Positions 11,624 through 20,836 of a DNA stretch of 64,000 nt are shown here, in pieces. Position 1 is the stretch's first letter, and each line of letters starts with the position of its first letter. The notes below the pieces were generated by a model. It searched no databases, had not been told where the DNA came from, and saw nothing but the letters and a program-made list of their open reading frames with translations. The DNA is from DATKFM01 sp963810485 (GTDB lineage Bacteria; Pseudomonadota; Alphaproteobacteria; Dongiales; Dongiaceae): assembly GCA_963810485.1 (NCBI GenBank), contig CAWENQ010000007.1, positions 682,001-746,000 of the forward strand, written 5' to 3'. The position numbers and the translations under genes are program-made.

Positions 11624-11917
11624 GGCGTGTACTCATAGACGGTACATTGAACCGTTGACGGAATGTCCGCTTTCCACCTCATAGCGGGCGAGTAGCGAAC
11701 CTGATCAAAGAGGCCGCTTTGTGCCAGAAGCGGCCGTCCTGCTTCACGGCAACAGTCCTGCGTGTCAAACCGCCGGCGGTCCAGCTTTGCGGTAGCCCTC
11801 TGCAAAATGCTCGCCATCCGATCGCCCCGGAAAGTGCCATAAGTGGCCGCCTCGGCAAGTCCTGGAGTGGATTCTGAAACCCCAGGGCGCTATTCTTGCC
11901 TGGAAAGGGACAATGGT
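11624..11917. other. Intergenic region with a perfect inverted repeat
   Basis: 294 bp without a supportable gene. It holds an 8-bp perfect inverted repeat, GGCCGCTT at 11712-11719 and AAGCGGCC at 11728-11735, plus GAATGTCCGCTTTCCACC near 11661. This resembles remains of the dispersed TCCGCTT-type repeat seen elsewhere in the window. Confidence 0.5.
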
Positions 11918-14107
11918 ATGGAGCGTCGCCTCGCCGCCATCGTCGCCGCTGATGTCGTAGGCTACAGCCGGCTCATGGAGCTGGATGAGGCTGGTACGTT
12001 CTCGCGCCTGCGAACACATCGAAAGGAATTGTTCGAGCCAGAAATAGCCGCCCATCACGGTCGCATCTTCAAGCTGATGGGCGACGGACTGCTGGCCGAG
12101 TTCGGCAGCGTCGTCGATGCGGTTGAGTGCGCGATCGTCCTGCAGCGCGAGCTGGTATCGCGCAACCAGGGTCTCCCCGACGACCGCCGCATCGACGTGC
12201 GTATTGGCATCAACCTTGGCGACGTGATCGTCGAGGACGAAGACCGCCACGGCGAAGGCGTCAACATCGCGGCGCGGCTGCAACAACTGGCCGAGCCTGG
12301 CGGCATTTGCGTCGCGCGCAATGTCCACGACCAGGTCAAGAATAAGCTCGATCTGCGCTTCCGCGATCTGGGGAACCAGACTGTCAAGAACATTGCCGAA
12401 GCGGTCCAGGTCTTCTGTGTGCTCCCGGATGGAGCGAAGGAACCAAGGCGCACACCGAGGAATCGGCACGGCAAACGCTACCCGGGTCGAATTGCAGCGG
12501 CCGCCATTGTGTTGCTGCTCTTGGCGACGGGCGGAACGATTGCATGGTTGCGGCCCTGGCATCCGGATATCGAGCCCGCGTCCATCGACCGTATGGCATT
12601 TCCGCTTCCCGACAAACCGTCGGTCGCGGTCCTGCCGTTCACCAATATGAGCGCCGATCCCGAGCAGGAGTACTTCGCCGACGGGATGACTGACGACCTG
12701 ATTACGGACCTCTCAAAGGTATCTACCCTGTTCGTCATCGCCCGCAATTCGACTTTCGCCTACAAGGGCCGGAGCGTTGAGATGCGCCAGGTGGCCGAGG
12801 ACCTGGGGGTGCGCTATGTGGTGGAGGGCAGCGTGCGTCGCGCCGGAGACACCGTGCGGGTCAACGCTCAGCTGATCGATACCATCACCGGCGGGCACGT
12901 CTGGGCGGATCGCTACGACGGCAGCATCGCCGATATCTTCGCGGTTCAGGATACCATCGTCCGGGAGATCGCTGGAGCGCTGGCCCTGAACTTGTCCGAG
13001 GGCGAACAGGAAGAAATCGCTCGCGGGGAGACCATCAACATCAAAGCGCGCGAAGCCTTTCAGAAGGGCTGGGAGCATCAGCTGCGCTTTACGGCCGAGG
13101 ACAACGCCAAGGCCGCGGAACACTTCAGGTTGGCAGCTGAGATTGACCCCGAGTACGGACGCGCCTATGCCGCGCTAAGCATCGCCTACGTCAGGGGATG
13201 CCAGTGGAGGTGGAGCAAAGAGCTAGGCATGAGTGATGCACAGGCCAATGGCACCGCGATTCAATATTTGTCCGAGGCCGAGAAACGTGAGTCCTCGCTC
13301 ACTGCGGTCGCGGCATCGCAGATTCAGTTGTATAACAACCGGCATGAGATGGCTCTGACAGAGGCTGCACGCTCCATCGCCCTCGATCCCAATGACCCCG
13401 AGGCCCACGTTGCAATGGCATTGGCGATGATCACCACCGGCAGAGCAGACGCCGGGTTGAGGTTCATCGAAACGGCTCTGCGGCTCAACCCGAGTCACCC
13501 GACCTACTACGTCCTGGCCCACGGGATGGCCCATTTCGCGTTGCATGACCTGGAGCGAACGGCAAGCGTATTAAGGGAAGCATTGGACCGCAATACGGAC
13601 GCGGTCGAATTAGCGCCCCTTTTAGCGGCCACTTATGCGCACCTCGGCCGGAGGAGTGATGCGCGGGCCGTGCTTCTACTGTGGCAGCCCAACGTATCTC
13701 AGTTTCAATTGCAAACCCTCGCCAAAGGCTACCACCTTCCCTATCCTTGGGCGCAGGATGAACTCGCCACCCAGGAGCGCTTGGTTGACGGTCTTTATGT
13801 CGCCGGCCTGCCTTTGGACGTTACGGTCGCGACCCTGGTGAGGTCCTTACAGAAGGAAGATGGTCCGGAACGGAGCATTGCCATTCGGGACTTGGGGCGA
13901 TTTGGGCGCATAGCAGTCGATGCTGTGCCTGCGCTGATCGACGCGCTGGCCGATGAAAACCCCTCTGTGCGGTCAGACGCAGTGCGATCTTTGGGAAAGA
14001 TCGGCCCGGCGGCAGCAGACGCAATCCCGGCGCTCATCTCCATACAGGGTGAGGCAGTCATCGGGGTTATTGCGCAACAAGCGCTAGAGAAAATCCGGGG
14101 TTTCTAA
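11918..14107 (+). CDS. Class III adenylate cyclase with TolB-like, TPR and HEAT domains
   Basis: 729-aa protein. Residues 1-170 form a class III nucleotide cyclase: AADVVGYSRLM with metal Asp12, FKLMGDGLLAEF with the second Asp near 55, and VNIAARLQQLAEPGG. A transmembrane helix lies at about 194-212. A TolB-like segment follows, about 230-370 (KPSVAVLPFTNMS, YVVEGSVRRAG), then TPR-like helices to about 600. The last 80 residues are HEAT-like repeats (AVPALIDALADENPSVRSDA). ATG 11918 is chosen because the cyclase N-terminus MERRLAAIVAADVVGYS begins there. It probably makes cAMP in response to an unknown signal. Confidence 0.87.
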   Translation: MERRLAAIVAADVVGYSRLMELDEAGTFSRLRTHRKELFEPEIAAHHGRIFKLMGDGLLAEFGSVVDAVECAIVLQRELVSRNQGLPDDRRIDVRIGINLGDVIVEDEDRHGEGVNIAARLQQLAEPGGICVARNVHDQVKNKLDLRFRDLGNQTVKNIAEAVQVFCVLPDGAKEPRRTPRNRHGKRYPGRIAAAAIVLLLLATGGTIAWLRPWHPDIEPASIDRMAFPLPDKPSVAVLPFTNMSADPEQEYFADGMTDDLITDLSKVSTLFVIARNSTFAYKGRSVEMRQVAEDLGVRYVVEGSVRRAGDTVRVNAQLIDTITGGHVWADRYDGSIADIFAVQDTIVREIAGALALNLSEGEQEEIARGETINIKAREAFQKGWEHQLRFTAEDNAKAAEHFRLAAEIDPEYGRAYAALSIAYVRGCQWRWSKELGMSDAQANGTAIQYLSEAEKRESSLTAVAASQIQLYNNRHEMALTEAARSIALDPNDPEAHVAMALAMITTGRADAGLRFIETALRLNPSHPTYYVLAHGMAHFALHDLERTASVLREALDRNTDAVELAPLLAATYAHLGRRSDARAVLLLWQPNVSQFQLQTLAKGYHLPYPWAQDELATQERLVDGLYVAGLPLDVTVATLVRSLQKEDGPERSIAIRDLGRFGRIAVDAVPALIDALADENPSVRSDAVRSLGKIGPAAADAIPALISIQGEAVIGVIAQQALEKIRGF

Positions 14108-14142
14108 GACTGCTGATCTCAAAGGTCCGGCGAAGGGCAGCT

Positions 14143-14160
14143 ATGGGTCAAAAGCGGATA
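14143..14160 (+). repeat. Copy of the GGGTCAAAAGCGG dispersed repeat
   Basis: ATGGGTCAAAAGCGGATA lies in the 185-bp gap after the cyclase gene. It shares the core GGGTCAAAAG with copies near 50203 and 57812, all intergenic. Confidence 0.5.
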
Positions 14161-14292
14161 CTTGGCCGAAAGTGAGGACCGTCCGGTCGTCCCTCAAGAG
14201 TGGACATCGCTCAGCGCCCCGGTCTGGGGCTTTGTAAGTACACGCCGTAGACATCCGGCGCTTTGGGCGGCCGCCTGCCGTCCTAATGCTGA

Positions 14293-15228
14293 TCAGGCCG
14301 GCGTCAGCGCCGCGAACTGGCCCTCGGGCGATTTCTTGTAGCGCTCGACCTCCGCGAGGATCCATTCGCGGAACGCTTTCACCTTCGGCCGATCCACGGT
14401 CGCCTCCGGCGCAACGAGGTAATAGCCGGTGTCGGTCCGCAACACCTCGGTGAAGGGCCGCACGAGCTTGCCGGCGGCAAGATCGTCGCCGGCGAGCGGA
14501 CCGACAGACAGCGCCACGCCGAGCCCGTCGATTGCCGCCTGCAGCATGAGGTTCGAATGGTTGAAACTCAGGGAATGGCGCAAAGTCTGCACCTTCACAC
14601 CTGCGTCGGTCAGCCAGCGCAGCCAAATGTTCTCGCGCCAGTCATAGTCGTAGAGAAGATTGTGATTGATGAGATCGGCCGGCTCCCGCAGCGGGATCGG
14701 CCCTTGCAGCAATTTCGGGCTGCAGACGGGAAACAATTCTTCCTTCAGCAGAGGCACGGTATGCAGCCCCGGCCAGGGCCCGCGGCCGAAGCGGATCGCC
14801 ACATCCACATCCTCGCGGTTGAAATCCACCAGCCTCTCGCTGGCGGCAATGCGCACATCGATATCCGGGTGCTGGTCGCGGAATCCGCCGAGCCGCGGCA
14901 CCAGCCATTTCGCGGCAAAGGACGGCATGGTCGACACGGTCAGCGTGCCTGCCTGCTCGCGCGCCTTCAAAATGCGCGTTGCTTCACCTAGCCGCTCGAA
15001 GGCCTCTTTGACCGGCCGCATGTAGGCCTGGCCCGCATCGGTCAGCACAATCGCCCGGTTCATGCGCCGGAACAGTGGAATGCCCAGCCACTCCTCCAAC
15101 GATTTGATCTGATGGCTGATGGCGCTGTGGGTCACATGCAGCTCTTCCGCGGCCTTGGTGAAGGACAAATGCCGGGCGGCGGCTTCGAAATAGCGGATGG
15201 CGGTCAGCGGCGGCAGGCGGTCGGCCAT
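14293..15228 (-). CDS. LysR-family regulator, GcvA-like
   Basis: 311-aa LysR-type transcriptional regulator. The N-terminal helix-turn-helix reads LPPLTAIRYFEAAARHLSFT then KAAEELHVTHSAISHQI, typical of the GcvA subgroup. The effector domain spans about residues 90-300 (VDVAIRFGRGPWPGLHTVPL). I chose ATG 15228 over the GTG at 15237 because MADRLPPL matches the family start. It is divergent from a DUF1127 gene; GGTTATCTAACC just upstream could be its own operator. Confidence 0.88.
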   Translation of the reverse strand: MADRLPPLTAIRYFEAAARHLSFTKAAEELHVTHSAISHQIKSLEEWLGIPLFRRMNRAIVLTDAGQAYMRPVKEAFERLGEATRILKAREQAGTLTVSTMPSFAAKWLVPRLGGFRDQHPDIDVRIAASERLVDFNREDVDVAIRFGRGPWPGLHTVPLLKEELFPVCSPKLLQGPIPLREPADLINHNLLYDYDWRENIWLRWLTDAGVKVQTLRHSLSFNHSNLMLQAAIDGLGVALSVGPLAGDDLAAGKLVRPFTEVLRTDTGYYLVAPEATVDRPKVKAFREWILAEVERYKKSPEGQFAALTPA

Positions 15229-15232
15229 GGTT

Positions 15233-15253
15233 TTCACGTGAGGTTATCTAACC
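15233..15253. promoter_or_regulatory. Palindromes in the LysR/DUF1127 divergent promoter
   Basis: Two short perfect palindromes lie just upstream of the LysR start: TCACGTGA and GGTTATCTAACC (GGTTA, 2-nt centre, TAACC). Their position fits autoregulation or control of the divergent gene; there is no direct proof. Confidence 0.35.
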
Positions 15254-15388
15254 GATCCTATGAGAATTCATCGTTTGTTCGCAAGCTCAAAAAGTCTCAC
15301 ATTCTTCGACATCAGGCAGCGATATCCGGCACAAATGTATGGATACAACGGTGTCGCAGCCCTTGTCTCAAATGTGAGGAGTGTAGTT

Positions 15389-15643
15389 ATGAAAACTGTC
15401 ACATATGCCGCTTCCAACGATCGGCCCTCCGGCAAGGGCGATTCCGTCATCCGCGGCGTCCAGAGCGTCCTGCGGAACATCGATGCCGGCCTGCTGGCCG
15501 CGGTGGATGTCACCTTTGGCTGGCACCGCCGGATCAGCGACCGCAATGCCTTGCGGACCATGGATGACCGGCTGCTGAAGGATATCGGCCTGTCCCAGGC
15601 CGATGTGGAGAATGAAGTCCGCAAGCCGTTCTGGCGCAACTAG
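15389..15643 (+). CDS. DUF1127 small protein
   Basis: 84-aa protein ending in the DUF1127 motif LRTMDDRLLKDIGLSQADV, rich in the usual R/D/L pattern. ATG 15389 has GAGGAG about 9 nt upstream. DUF1127 proteins in alphaproteobacteria are small, often arginine-rich factors linked to RNA turnover and phosphate or carbon physiology. It is divergent from the LysR gene. Confidence 0.82.
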   Translation: MKTVTYAASNDRPSGKGDSVIRGVQSVLRNIDAGLLAAVDVTFGWHRRISDRNALRTMDDRLLKDIGLSQADVENEVRKPFWRN

Positions 15644-15662
15644 TCAGAACCGGAGCCGGACC

Positions 15663-16064
15663 ATGCAGATGATCGATCGAGTCATGGCGCTGGGTGCGGC
15701 GATTCGTTACGCCGCCCTGGCCCATGGCGCTGAAATCACCACCCGGCTGCGGCCCGACCTTCGCGAAGGCGATGGCACGACCTCTTCAGGCGAGACCGAC
15801 CGCTATGAGGAGCTCTTGGTCAACCCGGCGATCCTGCTGCTGACCACTCGCCGTGGCGAGATCGATTGCGGCGGCCTCGACCATATCATCGTCGGTTACG
15901 GCAACTTCCATCAGCTGATTGTGCCCATCGAGGATGGGCATCTCTCCGTGGCGATCGAGCGCAATGCCGATCCCCGGGCCTTCATTGCGCCTGTCCGCCG
16001 TTTGATCGCGGAACATGGCGCCGGCGATCTCGGCGCCGAAACCGAGTTCCGCCTTTCTGCCTGA
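15663..16064 (+). CDS. Hypothetical protein, possible roadblock/profilin-like fold
   Basis: 133-aa soluble protein 19 bp after the DUF1127 gene. It has the pattern LLLTTRRGEIDCGGLDHIIV then YGNFHQLIVPIEDGHLSVAI, alternating strands that resemble a small roadblock-type domain. No catalytic motif is visible and I do not recognise a named family. The frame keeps strong codon bias, so it is probably real and co-transcribed with its neighbour. Confidence 0.6.
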   Translation: MQMIDRVMALGAAIRYAALAHGAEITTRLRPDLREGDGTTSSGETDRYEELLVNPAILLLTTRRGEIDCGGLDHIIVGYGNFHQLIVPIEDGHLSVAIERNADPRAFIAPVRRLIAEHGAGDLGAETEFRLSA

Positions 16065-16070
16065 ATAGCC

Positions 16071-16661
16071 CTAGGCCGCGGCCCGCGCTTCCGTGGCGCG
16101 GTGATAGACCCAGACGCTGGCGGGCGGCAAATTGCTGAGGATGCGCTTGCGCACCCGGCCCACCAATCCGAATTCCTTGCGCGGCAGCGGCGAAAACGGC
16201 CCATAGGTGAACTGGATATACGGACCGCCGCGCTCCAAGATAGCGAAGGCGGCGGCGACGATCTCCTGCTGCACCGATTTGCGGAAAGCCAGCAGAGGCA
16301 GGCCGGAGACCACGGCGCTCACTTTGCTGATGCCGTGGGGATGGAGCAGCGCGCCCAGATGAGCGGCATCGCCCTGGACCACTTTCACCTGGGGAAACCG
16401 CTTTTGCAGCAGGTCATGCAGGGTCGGATCGCGCTCGACGCAAATCAGCTTCTCCGGCGGAATTCCCCGCTCCAGCAGCGCCTGCGTTATCACGCCGGTC
16501 CCGCCGCCCAGTTCCACGATCGGGTAATGGGTCGTCTCCGGCACCTGGTTGGCCATGGCGCGGGCAAGTTCCTTGCCGCTGGGCGCGATGGCGCCGATCT
16601 TGAACGGATCCTTCAGCCAGAGACGAAAGAACAGCGCGGGATCGGAGACAAGCTTGCTCAT
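16071..16661 (-). CDS. pmtA: PmtA-like phospholipid N-methyltransferase
   Basis: 196-aa class I SAM methyltransferase. The SAM-binding glycine loop is VELGGGTGVITQAL, and the acidic strand-2 residue is in ICVERDPTLHDLL. The segment FRLWLKDPFKIGAIAPSGKE and the C-terminal RKRILSNLPPASVWVYHR match PmtA enzymes, which methylate phosphatidylethanolamine toward phosphatidylcholine at the inner membrane. The gene symbol is probable rather than certain, because related rRNA methylases share the fold. Confidence 0.72.
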   Translation of the reverse strand: MSKLVSDPALFFRLWLKDPFKIGAIAPSGKELARAMANQVPETTHYPIVELGGGTGVITQALLERGIPPEKLICVERDPTLHDLLQKRFPQVKVVQGDAAHLGALLHPHGISKVSAVVSGLPLLAFRKSVQQEIVAAAFAILERGGPYIQFTYGPFSPLPRKEFGLVGRVRKRILSNLPPASVWVYHRATEARAAA

Positions 16662-16781
16662 GGCGATGCCGGTGAAATGTTATTGAGGAAAGGAAACCGT
16701 CGATGCGATGCCCTGACCATGACTGATTCGACAGGATAGCGGAAGCAGCCGCGGGCGGCGACCGCTTGACGTGAATCCGGT

Positions 16782-18029
16782 TTACGCGGTCGCACGGGGT
16801 TCATGTTGCAGAAACATCTTGTTCACGGCATTGAAAACTTTGAACAGGGCGGCGAACTCGCGGTCGAAATCCTCACGCGGCAAATGCAGGTTCGGCGTCA
16901 GCCGGGCAAAGATGCCATCGATACTGGTTCGTCCATCGACGGCTGCAAGGAGTGGTGCCGCCGTCCGGGGCAAGGCCATCCGCACCTCCAATCCCTCGGC
17001 ATGGGCGGTCAGCGATCCGCCGGGCTTCAGGCCCTTGGCCAGGTCCGGTCCCAGGCTGTCGCGCAGAACCGGAATCATCGCCCCATTGTCTGCTTGAGCC
17101 ACCGTGCTTCCCGCGCGTGTGTTCGGCACCGCATAGGCGATGTGCACCTTCATATTACCGGTGAGCTGTTCGGCGATGGCTTCGCGCTGCCAGCGGCCCA
17201 GGCCGTCCAAACGCTTCAGCAGGGCGCCGTCACTGATGAAGTTCGCCGGGTCATAGCGCCAGGGTTCGATCAAGGCGGCAACGGACAGGCCGGCAGACTC
17301 GATGAATGACGTGAACTCGCTGACCGTGTAGGGGCGGTCGATTGAATGCAGCAGCAGGTCATAGATCCCGGCGTCGCCCGCCTTCAGATGATCGCCGACG
17401 AAGGGATTGCGCGCCAGCCAGCTCGTCGCCGGCAATTGCCGGAGAAGGCGGCGGGCGAGATCGAGCTTCGCCGCCGGCCCGTCGTCGCGGCCGAGAACGC
17501 GCAGCAACTCCTGCAGGTGATAGACGCCGGTGCGGCCATAGGCGCCATAGACCATGAGACCCAAGCCGCCGTCTTCGTTCAACGCATCGCAAAGCACCGA
17601 GAGGCCCGCCGCGGGATCGGGCAGGTGATGCAGCACGCCGCAGCAATCGATGTAGTCGAACCTGCCGAAGGCCAGCGCGGGCAGGTCAAGGAGCGAACCC
17701 GTATGAAAACTGATATTCTTCAGGCCGCGCGCCGCCGCGCGTGCCTCCGCGATCTTCCGCGAGGATTCAGACAGGTCGAGATAGATCACCTCCGCCGGGC
17801 AGCGGCGATCCGCCAGCTGCTGCGCCAGCATGATCGCGCCGTCGCCGGTGCCGCCGCCGGCGATCAGGGCGCGGAAGGGCCGGCTGAAATCCCGCCGGCC
17901 GGCGAAGATATAGTGATTGATCTCCAGCAGATGGCTGGGCGATCCCTCGATCAGCCGCTTGGCCTCGTCGCGCGGATCCCGCGGCGGATAGGGGTAGAGC
18001 TCATATTGCTCGCGAACGCTATCGCTCAT
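16782..18029 (-). CDS. Class I SAM-dependent methyltransferase, two-domain
   Basis: 415-aa protein. The N-terminus has REQYELYPYPPRDPRDEAKR; the SAM loop is RALIAGGGTGDGAIMLAQQL, followed by IYLDLSESSRKIAEARAAAR and DYIDCCGVLHHLPDP. About 170 further residues have no clear motif. ATG 18029 overlaps the stop of the quinone oxidoreductase gene (ATGA), which fixes the start although the frame is open upstream. Small-molecule or protein substrate unknown; translational coupling to the oxidoreductase is likely. Confidence 0.8.
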   Translation of the reverse strand: MSDSVREQYELYPYPPRDPRDEAKRLIEGSPSHLLEINHYIFAGRRDFSRPFRALIAGGGTGDGAIMLAQQLADRRCPAEVIYLDLSESSRKIAEARAAARGLKNISFHTGSLLDLPALAFGRFDYIDCCGVLHHLPDPAAGLSVLCDALNEDGGLGLMVYGAYGRTGVYHLQELLRVLGRDDGPAAKLDLARRLLRQLPATSWLARNPFVGDHLKAGDAGIYDLLLHSIDRPYTVSEFTSFIESAGLSVAALIEPWRYDPANFISDGALLKRLDGLGRWQREAIAEQLTGNMKVHIAYAVPNTRAGSTVAQADNGAMIPVLRDSLGPDLAKGLKPGGSLTAHAEGLEVRMALPRTAAPLLAAVDGRTSIDGIFARLTPNLHLPREDFDREFAALFKVFNAVNKMFLQHEPRATA

Positions 18030-19009
18030 GATGCGACGGTCAGCACGACTTTGCCGGTGGAGCGCCGGTGGAGCAGTAACTGCAGCGCCTCCTGTGCGTT
18101 GGCCAGCGGCAGTTGTTGCGACACATGGGGCCGCAGCTTGCCCTCGCGCCACCATTGGAACAGCTCCTTGAATTCCGCTTCCAGCAGTTCCGGCCGGCGG
18201 CTGCGGTAGGAGCCCCAATAGAATCCGATGGCGGAGATATTCTTCACCAGCAGGATATTGCCGGGAACCTGGGGCACCTGGCCGCTGGCGAAGCCGACGA
18301 GGATCAGCCGCGCGCCCCAATTCACCGACCGCAGCGACGCGTCGAACGCGCTGCCGCCGACGGGATCATAGACCACATCGGCGCCGCCGCCCTTGCAGAT
18401 CTCCTTCACCCGGTCGCGGATGCTCTGCGTGCGGTAGTTGATCAGGTGATCGGCGCCGTGTTCGGCCGCCACCTTGAGCTTCTTGTCCTCGCCCGCGGTG
18501 GCGATGACAGTGGCGCCCATCGCCTTTCCGATCTCGACAGCGGTCAGGCCGACGCCGCCCGCCGCGCCATGGACCAGCAGCACTTCGCCCGGCTGCAAAT
18601 CCGCGCGCCAGCGCAGCGCGCCATGGGAGGTGCCATAGGCGATGGGAAACGCGGCGGCGGTAACGAAATCCATGTCCGCGGGAATCGGAAACACATCGGT
18701 TTCCTGCACCAGCGCCTGCTCGGCGAAGGCGCCGCGGCTGGCCACCGCCATCACCCGGTCGCCCGGCTTTACGCGGCGCACGGCGGCGCCGCAACTCCTG
18801 ACCATGCCCGACATCTCCAGCCCCGGCGTGAACGGCAGAGGCGGCTTGTCCTGGTATGTGCCGCCGATCATCAGCGTGTCGGCGAAGTTCACGCCCGCCG
18901 CCGCAACCTGGATCAAGACATCATGGTCGCCGCTGATCCCCGGCGCCACCACATCGGCGAGGCGGAGATTGGCGATGTCGCCGAAGCTGTGGCAGAGCAT
19001 GGCGCGCAT
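18026..19009 (-). CDS. NADPH:quinone oxidoreductase family (zinc-free MDR)
   Basis: 327-aa medium-chain dehydrogenase/reductase. It has GVNFADTLMIGGTYQ, the nucleotide-binding VHGAAGGVGLTAVEIGKAM and YDPVGGSAFDASLRSV. The structural-zinc cysteines of alcohol dehydrogenases are missing, as in Qor. It reduces quinones or enones with NADPH. It overlaps the downstream methyltransferase gene by 4 bp. Confidence 0.88.
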   Translation of the reverse strand: MRAMLCHSFGDIANLRLADVVAPGISGDHDVLIQVAAAGVNFADTLMIGGTYQDKPPLPFTPGLEMSGMVRSCGAAVRRVKPGDRVMAVASRGAFAEQALVQETDVFPIPADMDFVTAAAFPIAYGTSHGALRWRADLQPGEVLLVHGAAGGVGLTAVEIGKAMGATVIATAGEDKKLKVAAEHGADHLINYRTQSIRDRVKEICKGGGADVVYDPVGGSAFDASLRSVNWGARLILVGFASGQVPQVPGNILLVKNISAIGFYWGSYRSRRPELLEAEFKELFQWWREGKLRPHVSQQLPLANAQEALQLLLHRRSTGKVVLTVAS

Positions 19010-19028
19010 GACGCGGCCTCGGCCGGAC

Positions 19029-20084
19029 TCAGAAGGGAGATTCGGTGGCCGGCTTCACCCGGCCGGTCTCACGGCCGACGCGGTTGCGCACCGGCGGCGT
19101 CAGGATGTCGGCCAGGCGCGCGGCCTCATCGTCGGTGATGACGCCGAGATGGCGCAGCAGCTGGCCCATGGCAATCTCCGCGCCGCGGCTGGCGCCGTCA
19201 TCCACTTTCAGCGCGATGCCGAGTCCGAGTTCGCGCAGCGACGCCGTGTAGACGCCTTCGGCGCCGGTCTTCAGCACCACCTTTTTGCCCACCACATCCA
19301 TGATCTGGGTGCAGAAGCGATCGGTGCCCGCGACCAGGAACGGCTCCGCGGCCATCGCCTCGACGATGCGCTTCGACGCTGCGGCCCGCGCCGGCGGCAG
19401 CTTGGCCGTATCCACCAGGCGCGCCATCGCCATCGCCATGTTGCCGAGCGGCACGGCGATCACGGGAATGCCGCAGCCGTCGATGCCGCGGGCAGCCTTG
19501 CCGAGATCGAGGCCGCACATCTGTTCCATCGTGCCGAGGATGCGCTGCTGCACCGGATGTTGGAGATTGATGTAGCCGGCGGTGGGCTCGCGCAGATGAC
19601 GCGCGGTGCAGAGGAATCCGGCATGCTTGCCCGAACAATTGTTGTAGGCGGCGCTGGGCTTGGTGCCGGCGCGGATCATCGCTTCCACGCTGGCCTCGTG
19701 ATAGGGCATGTGGCCGCCGCATTCGAGGTCGCCGACGCTGCAGCCGATGCGCGACAGCCAGGCCTGCACCAGCTCCACATGGCGCGGCTCGCCATTGTGC
19801 GACGCGCAGGCAAGCGCGATCTCCGGCACGGACACATTGTACTTGTCGGCCGCGCCGCTCTCGATCAGCGGCAGCGCCTGCAGCGGCTTGATGGCGGAGC
19901 GGCCATAGACCGGCCGCTCGACATCGCCCCAGGCGCGCGCCACCTTGCCATCGGCATCGACCACGGCCACCGCCGCGCGATGGCGGCTCTCCACCATCCC
20001 GCCGCGGGTGACTTCCACGACATACGGATTCGCGGTGGCGTCACTCTTGAAGCTGGCGAGACTCTTGGAATGGCTGCTCGACAT
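19029..20084 (-). CDS. L-asparaginase II family protein
   Basis: 351-aa protein of the R. etli-type asparaginase II family, unrelated to the bacterial AnsA/B type. Family blocks include YVVEVTRGGMVESRHRAAV, GRSAIKPLQALPL and NNCSGKHAGFLC, the last with the Ser/Lys pair thought catalytic. It hydrolyses asparagine to aspartate and ammonia. The first ATG of the frame is 20084; further upstream only a TTG is available. Confidence 0.87.
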   Translation of the reverse strand: MSSSHSKSLASFKSDATANPYVVEVTRGGMVESRHRAAVAVVDADGKVARAWGDVERPVYGRSAIKPLQALPLIESGAADKYNVSVPEIALACASHNGEPRHVELVQAWLSRIGCSVGDLECGGHMPYHEASVEAMIRAGTKPSAAYNNCSGKHAGFLCTARHLREPTAGYINLQHPVQQRILGTMEQMCGLDLGKAARGIDGCGIPVIAVPLGNMAMAMARLVDTAKLPPARAAASKRIVEAMAAEPFLVAGTDRFCTQIMDVVGKKVVLKTGAEGVYTASLRELGLGIALKVDDGASRGAEIAMGQLLRHLGVITDDEAARLADILTPPVRNRVGRETGRVKPATESPF

Positions 20085-20178
20085 CGGGAACCGGGCTGTC
20101 GCTGGATCGCCGGCCAACTTGCCCCGGCCGCCTCAGCCATGCAACCCTGCGGCGGGACGCAGCAGCGGAGGCATCCCC

Positions 20179-20724
20179 ATGCGCGGATATTTCGGCATCG
20201 GCATCGAAGGCGTCAGCAAGCCCATGAACCTGGGCAGCCTGCTGCGGACCGCCCATGCCTTCAATGCCAGCTTCGTCTTCACCATCGGCGCCATCTTCGA
20301 GCAACGCGAGGTGCTGCTGGCCGACACCTCGGACGCGGCGGCCAGCCTGCCGCTGCACGAGTACAAGGACCTGGAGTCCTTCGAGCTGCCCCGGGGCTGC
20401 CAACTGGTGGGCGTCGAACTGCTGGAAGAGGCTGCGGAGCTCCCCAGTTTCCGCCATCCGGCCCAGGCCGCCTATGTGCTGGGGGCCGAGCGCGCCAGCC
20501 TGTCGTCCGAGCTGGTCGCCCGCTGCGACCATCTGGTGAAGATTCCCACTCGGTTCTGCATCAATGTCGCCATGGCTGGCGCCCTCGTCATGTACGACCG
20601 GATGATCTCCCTCGGCCGCTTCGCCGAGCGGCCGGTGCGGACCGGCGGGCCGGTCGAGAAGCTGACCGCCCATGTCCATGGCGCTCCAGTCTGGAAGAAG
20701 CGCCAGGCGCGAAAGCGCGGTTGA
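20179..20724 (+). CDS. SpoU/TrmH-family RNA methyltransferase
   Basis: 181-aa SPOUT-class 2'-O-methyltransferase. Family motif 1 is KPMNLGSLLRTAHAFN, motif 2 AAYVLGAERASLS and motif 3 IPTRFCINVAMAGALVMYD, the last two forming the SAM knot. It lacks the N-terminal substrate-binding extension of RlmB. A C-terminal basic tail (WKKRQARKRG) fits RNA binding. The exact tRNA/rRNA target is not decidable. ATG 20179 is chosen because family homology begins there. Confidence 0.85.
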   Translation: MRGYFGIGIEGVSKPMNLGSLLRTAHAFNASFVFTIGAIFEQREVLLADTSDAAASLPLHEYKDLESFELPRGCQLVGVELLEEAAELPSFRHPAQAAYVLGAERASLSSELVARCDHLVKIPTRFCINVAMAGALVMYDRMISLGRFAERPVRTGGPVEKLTAHVHGAPVWKKRQARKRG

Positions 20725-20836
20725 AACCTCTGCTCGGTGCAAGCCTGCCACGTCACCAAAGTTTGTTATGGTAAACAGGCCCATTAACCGTTTGTCAGCT
20801 TGGCGGCCAATCACCCTTTGGCTAAACTCGCGTCCG

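Noticed and set aside
16782..18320. 512-aa version of the two-domain methyltransferase
   Set aside because: The extension overlaps the quinone oxidoreductase gene; the ATGA overlap at 18026-18029 gives a better start.
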